Shown here: positions 4,439 through 7,313 of the stretch, one piece after another
Numbering within the stretch: the first letter of the stretch is position 1
How the letters are laid out: every line of letters starts with the position of its first letter
Source: SOIA01 sp050116035
GTDB lineage: Bacteria; Acidobacteriota; Aminicenantia; Aminicenantales; Aminicenantaceae
DNA: 7,313 nucleotides
Reading direction: 5' to 3'
Assembly (NCBI GenBank): GCA_050116035.1
Contig: JASFPJ010000157.1
Span: 1-7,313, forward strand
Notes under the pieces: model-generated
What the model was told of the DNA's origin: nothing
The model's input: only the letters and a program-made list of their open reading frames with translations
The model's database searches: none
Made by a program: the position numbers and the translations under genes

Positions 4439-7060
4439 ATGCTTGGAAACACAAAAGGATTAAAAGCATTAACACTTCTATTGACTTTATTCCTTCTTCC
4501 CTGCTTTCTGTATCCACAGACTCCTCCAGAAGAATTCCTGGGGCACAAAGTCGGTGCAGACCGAAAGTTAGCTGATTACACACAGATAAAGGCCTATTTC
4601 GAGAAACTTGACCAGGAATCAGACAGAGTCAAGGTCATTAATATTGGCACCTCTACCCTGAAAAAACCGATAATCATGGCGGTCATCACATCCAAGGAGA
4701 ATATGGGCAAGTTGGACGCCTACCGGGAGATTATGAAAAAGCTCAGAGACCCAAGAATCACACCTCCTGAAGAGGCCAAAAAACTGGCACAAGAAGGAAA
4801 AGCCATGGTGCTGATCACATGCAATCAACACGCCACAGAAATAGCGGCCTCACAAATGGCCATGGAATTGGCCTATAAACTCGCAGCCGGAAAGACTCCG
4901 TATGATGCCGAGAAAGTTCTGAACGATGTGATTCTTCTTCTTGTCCCAACCTCCAATCCTGATGGGCAGCAGATGGTCACAGACTGGTACCGGAAATATG
5001 TGGGCACAAAATTCGAAGGCGGCCGCATGCCCTGGCTCTATCACCATTACGCTGGGCATGACAACAACCGAGACTGGTTCATGTTCAACCTCTCCGAGAC
5101 AAAAGCTGTGACGAAAGTCCTCTACCATGACTGGCTTCCACAAATCCACATCGATGAACATCAGATGGGATCGACGGGTGCCCGGCTCTTCATCCCCCCG
5201 TTCATGAATCCACCCATTCCCAATGTCCAGCCATTGCTCTGGAGAGGTGTGAGTCTCTGCGGCGCAAACATGGCCTATGACTTACAAAAAAACGGCTATA
5301 AAGGCGTTGTCCACGGAAGAAGCTATACAGCGTGGTGGATCGGCGCGTGCGATGACACCTCCTGGCTCCACAATGTCGTGGGATTGCTCAGTGAGATGGC
5401 GTCTGTCCGAATCGCCTCACCCATTCACATCGAACCTACAGAGGTTCCCCAATCCTATTATGAGAAACGCTTAGAATTCCCTGATCCCTGGCCAGGAGGT
5501 TGGTGGAGACTCAGGGACCTCGTGGACTATGAGCTCGTTCTCTCTCTGAGTCTGATCAAAACCGCTCATCTCCATAGAGAAGATTTTCTGTATAACTTTT
5601 ACAAGATGTACAAGAATTCGATCGAGAAAAGAGAAAAAGGCGAGCCCTTTGCATTCGTCATCCCGAGCAAGCAACGTGATTATCCAACGACTCTCAGGAT
5701 GCTGGATATCCTGATGTTCGGTGGAGTGGAAATCCTCCAAGCTAAGGAAGAATTTATCGCTGATGGAAAAGTCTACCCGGCTGGCTCCTTTGTGGTCAAA
5801 ATGTCTCAGCCCTACAAACCCTATGCGCAGGCACTGCTCGAGAGGCAAAAGTATCCAGACATGCGGCAGTACCCCGGAGGTCCTCCGGTTCCTCCCTACG
5901 ACAATGCGGGATGGACTCTCCCTCTTCAGATGGGAGTGAAATGCGATAGGATCGAACACTCTTTTGAATTTAAATCGGAAAAACTGGACAAAGCTGTTTA
6001 TACTTCACTTCAAGCCGCTCCGACAGGATCATCATCGGCCTACATGGTTCTGGACTGCCAGATGAACGCTTCTTACTCGATCGCTTTTTCACTCCTCAAG
6101 AATAAAGCTGAGATGTTCCGGTCAAAGGAAAAGATCAAAACAGAAAAATTCACAGCCGCACCTGGAAGTTTCATCGTCAAGAATACCGCCGCTGTCCAGA
6201 AGCTCCTCCCGGATTTACTGAAAAAATGGCATGGCCAAGCCTACGGGCTCGACAGCATTTCAGACATTCCCGCATCACCGCTGAAGAATTCGAGAATCGG
6301 CCTCTATCAATCCTGGAGGTCAAACATGGATGAGGGATGGACAAGGTATGTCTTTGACGACCTGGGTGTTCCCTACACAACACTGCACAACAAAGATTTC
6401 AAACCCACGAAGAAAGGCAAAAAAGAGGAAAAAGTCGATCTCAAAGCGAAATACGACGTAATTGTCTTTGCCAGTGAAAGTGCCGATATCATTACGCTCG
6501 GAAAGCCAAGCCCGACCTCACGTTATGCCCGTTACTATTCAGAAGGCCCGCCCGAATATGAAGGAGGCATCGGAAAGGAAGGAGTGGAAGCTCTGAAGAG
6601 TTTTGTGGAAAAGGGAGGGATTCTCGTCACTCTCAACGACGCCTGCGGTCTGGTCTTCAAGGAATTCAAGTCTCCGGTCAGGAATGCCCTGGAAGGAGTG
6701 AGCCGCACTCGATTTTTCTGTCCGACATCCCTGTTAAAAATCCAAGTGGATAATACATCACCCATCGGCTACGGAATGCCCAAAGAAGCCGCCGCCATGT
6801 TCTCCCGCAGCCTGGCTCTGAATACTCGAACGCCTTCCATCGAGTGGGACAGAAAAGTCGTGGCCAGTTATCCTGAAGAAGATATCCTCCTGAGCGGTTG
6901 GCTGGTGGGTGAAGATACCATCGCCCGAAAGGCTGCCATCGTGGACACGAAGTACAAAAAAGGACACATCATTCTTATCGGGATCCGCTGTCAGTTCCGC
7001 GCTCAATCCCACGGCACATACAAATTCCTGCTGAATTCTCTCCTTTATCCAGGAAATTAA
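4439..7060 (+). CDS. Secreted M14-family zinc carboxypeptidase-like protein
   Basis: Probable exported metallopeptidase of 873 residues. Residues 1-27 form a signal peptide: Lys7 and Lys9, then a hydrophobic core of about 10-24 ending near YPQ. The LLPC at 19-22 is not a valid lipobox because Pro precedes the Cys. The M14 domain spans about 45-380. HATE (131-134) supplies the HxxE zinc ligands, NPDG is at 173-176, NNRDW (209-213) is the substrate-binding Asn/Arg region, IDEHQMG (238-244) holds the likely third zinc ligand His241, and LLSEM (317-321) the likely catalytic Glu319. Residues about 615-873 look like a glutamine-amidotransferase-like (flavodoxin-type) fold, with strand YDVIVFA (672-678), EALKSFVEKGGILVTLND (717-734) and a final KGHIILIG strand, but no convincing catalytic Cys-His-Glu triad. 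The ATG at 4439 is chosen because of AGGAGG 5 nt upstream and the signal peptide. The frame stays open to a TTG at 4247, giving a spurious 64-residue extension. The gene is monocistronic and followed by a terminator. Specificity (carboxypeptidase or other amidohydrolase) is unknown. Confidence 0.88.
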   Translation: MLGNTKGLKALTLLLTLFLLPCFLYPQTPPEEFLGHKVGADRKLADYTQIKAYFEKLDQESDRVKVINIGTSTLKKPIIMAVITSKENMGKLDAYREIMKKLRDPRITPPEEAKKLAQEGKAMVLITCNQHATEIAASQMAMELAYKLAAGKTPYDAEKVLNDVILLLVPTSNPDGQQMVTDWYRKYVGTKFEGGRMPWLYHHYAGHDNNRDWFMFNLSETKAVTKVLYHDWLPQIHIDEHQMGSTGARLFIPPFMNPPIPNVQPLLWRGVSLCGANMAYDLQKNGYKGVVHGRSYTAWWIGACDDTSWLHNVVGLLSEMASVRIASPIHIEPTEVPQSYYEKRLEFPDPWPGGWWRLRDLVDYELVLSLSLIKTAHLHREDFLYNFYKMYKNSIEKREKGEPFAFVIPSKQRDYPTTLRMLDILMFGGVEILQAKEEFIADGKVYPAGSFVVKMSQPYKPYAQALLERQKYPDMRQYPGGPPVPPYDNAGWTLPLQMGVKCDRIEHSFEFKSEKLDKAVYTSLQAAPTGSSSAYMVLDCQMNASYSIAFSLLKNKAEMFRSKEKIKTEKFTAAPGSFIVKNTAAVQKLLPDLLKKWHGQAYGLDSISDIPASPLKNSRIGLYQSWRSNMDEGWTRYVFDDLGVPYTTLHNKDFKPTKKGKKEEKVDLKAKYDVIVFASESADIITLGKPSPTSRYARYYSEGPPEYEGGIGKEGVEALKSFVEKGGILVTLNDACGLVFKEFKSPVRNALEGVSRTRFFCPTSLLKIQVDNTSPIGYGMPKEAAAMFSRSLALNTRTPSIEWDRKVVASYPEEDILLSGWLVGEDTIARKAAIVDTKYKKGHIILIGIRCQFRAQSHGTYKFLLNSLLYPGN

Positions 7061-7073
7061 ATTATAGTCAATA

Positions 7074-7109
7074 AAGGAGACAGGCCCCTTTTTTGGGGAC
7101 TGTCCCTTT
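7074..7109. repeat. Imperfect hairpin just after the M14 gene
   Basis: GACAG-G-CCCC (7079-7088) pairs with GGGG-A-CTGTC (7095-7104) around a TTTTTT loop. There is one mismatch inside the stem, and outer pairs (AAGG with CTTT, including a G-U) extend it after one further mismatch. It starts 14 nt after the stop codon. It may act as a first attenuating hairpin or protect the mRNA 3' end, but no clean U-run follows at once. Confidence 0.6.
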
Positions 7110-7135
7110 CAGTCCTTTTGTAAATAAAGATAGGG

Positions 7136-7174
7136 ACTGTCACCCTTCTTAAAAACTGTCACCCTTCTTAAAAA
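7136..7174. repeat. 19-bp tandem repeat ACTGTCACCCTTCTTAAAA
   Basis: Two identical adjacent units, at 7136-7154 and 7155-7173, with the sequence continuing A at 7174. The related string GGGACTGTC also occurs at 7096-7104 and 7133-7141, so this intergenic stretch is built from repeated copies of one short motif. Confidence 0.85.
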
Positions 7175-7194
7175 AAGGGGCCTGCCCCTTTTTT
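7171..7194. terminator. Strong intrinsic terminator, probably bidirectional
   Basis: AAAAAAGGGG (7171-7180), loop CCTG (7181-7184) and CCCCTTTTTT (7185-7194) form a perfect 10-bp stem with a 4-nt loop. The GC part and T-run have the classic Rho-independent layout. The A-run on the other side makes the same structure work on the minus strand. It lies 111 nt after the M14 stop and should end that transcript. Confidence 0.82.
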
Positions 7195-7208
7195 CATGAG
7201 AATAGAAG

Positions 7209-7237
7209 TGTCATTGCGAGCGAAGCGTGGGAATCTC
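7209..7237 (+). repeat. GTCATTGCGAG-family repeat, single arm
   Basis: A 29-bp arm starting TGTCATTGCGAGCGAAGCG and ending GGGAATCTC. It differs from the next copy (7245) only at one base in the GGGAATCTC/GGCAATCTC segment, and matches the left arm of the element at 1481 with a few changes. The unit start is 36 bp before the next copy. No inverted partner directly follows it. Confidence 0.85.
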
Positions 7238-7244
7238 ATCCTTG

Positions 7245-7313
7245 TGTCATTGCGAGCGAAGCGTGGCAATCTCGTACGGATAAAATGTTTTTTTTTATGA
7301 GATTGCCACTCTT
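7245..7313. repeat. GTCATTGCGAG-family inverted-repeat element (cut by window edge)
   Basis: The left arm at 7245-7273 starts TGTCATTGCGAGCGAAGCG and is followed by GTAC, as in the copy at 1481. The inner inverted repeat GTGGCAATCTC (7263-7273) pairs with GAGATTGCCAC (7299-7309), separated by 25 nt containing a long T-run. By comparison with 1481-1563 the outer right arm should lie just past the window. Confidence 0.85.

Noticed and set aside
4500..4520. Lipoprotein signal at LLPC of the M14 protein
   Set aside because: Pro directly before the Cys is not accepted in a lipobox, so an ordinary signal peptide is more likely.
7136..7273. Possible CRISPR array in the right-hand repeats
   Set aside because: There are only two copies of each unit. 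The 19-bp units are directly adjacent with no spacers, and the 29-bp units have a 7-bp gap and belong to a dispersed palindromic family.

Overview
This is a bacterial chromosomal window with moderate GC. It has well-formed sigma70-type promoters, good Shine-Dalgarno (SD) sites on most genes, and a mix of housekeeping and exported metabolic or degradative functions. The taxon cannot be fixed from sequence alone. A large-type (Alu-domain) SRP RNA, a Tat-exported iron-sulfur aldo/keto reductase, a big secreted M14 peptidase and dispersed 'GTCATTGCGAG' palindromes together resemble uncultured anaerobic lineages such as Aminicenantes/Acidobacteria-like bacteria. That placement is a weak inference from memory.

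Layout. Positions 1-404 (minus) hold the 5' part of serS (seryl-tRNA synthetase), running off the left edge. A 79-bp divergent promoter region separates it from a rightward pair: a cob(I)alamin/corrinoid adenosyltransferase (484-1023) and a small zincin-like metallopeptidase (1052-1420). In both divergent genes the -10 box ends 6-7 nt before the ATG and no SD is visible, so both mRNAs look leaderless. Positions 1421-1654 are non-coding and contain a 19-bp-period AT-rich tandem repeat, an inverted-repeat element with 'TGTCATTGCGAG' ends, and a probable promoter for the next operon.

That operon encodes a class I aldolase of the DapA/NAL superfamily, most like 4-hydroxy-2-oxoglutarate aldolase (1655-2548), and, 16 nt later, a Tat-signal aldo/keto reductase with two C-terminal 4Fe-4S motifs (2565-3806). 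Positions 3807-3942 show nothing convincing. A complete large-type bacterial SRP RNA lies on the minus strand at about 3949-4222, in a stretch where open frames on either strand are spurious. A promoter with a perfect -35 then drives a secreted M14-family zinc carboxypeptidase-like protein (4439-7060). Its ORF could be wrongly extended to an upstream TTG near the 5' end of the SRP RNA gene.

The right end (7061-7313) is non-coding: an imperfect hairpin, a 19-bp tandem repeat, a strong intrinsic terminator whose stem can also pair with the upstream hairpin, and two or more further copies of the 'GTCATTGCGAG' repeat, cut by the window edge.

The genes do not form one pathway. serS and the SRP RNA are translation and secretion housekeeping genes, the adenosyltransferase points to B12-cofactor use, and the aldolase/reductase pair and M14 enzyme suggest organic-acid or sugar-acid metabolism and extracytoplasmic peptide turnover. 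I found no clear new defence or mobile system. The most notable signals are the paired leaderless promoters, the SRP RNA, the Tat/Fe-S reductase paired with an aldolase, and the repeat families.
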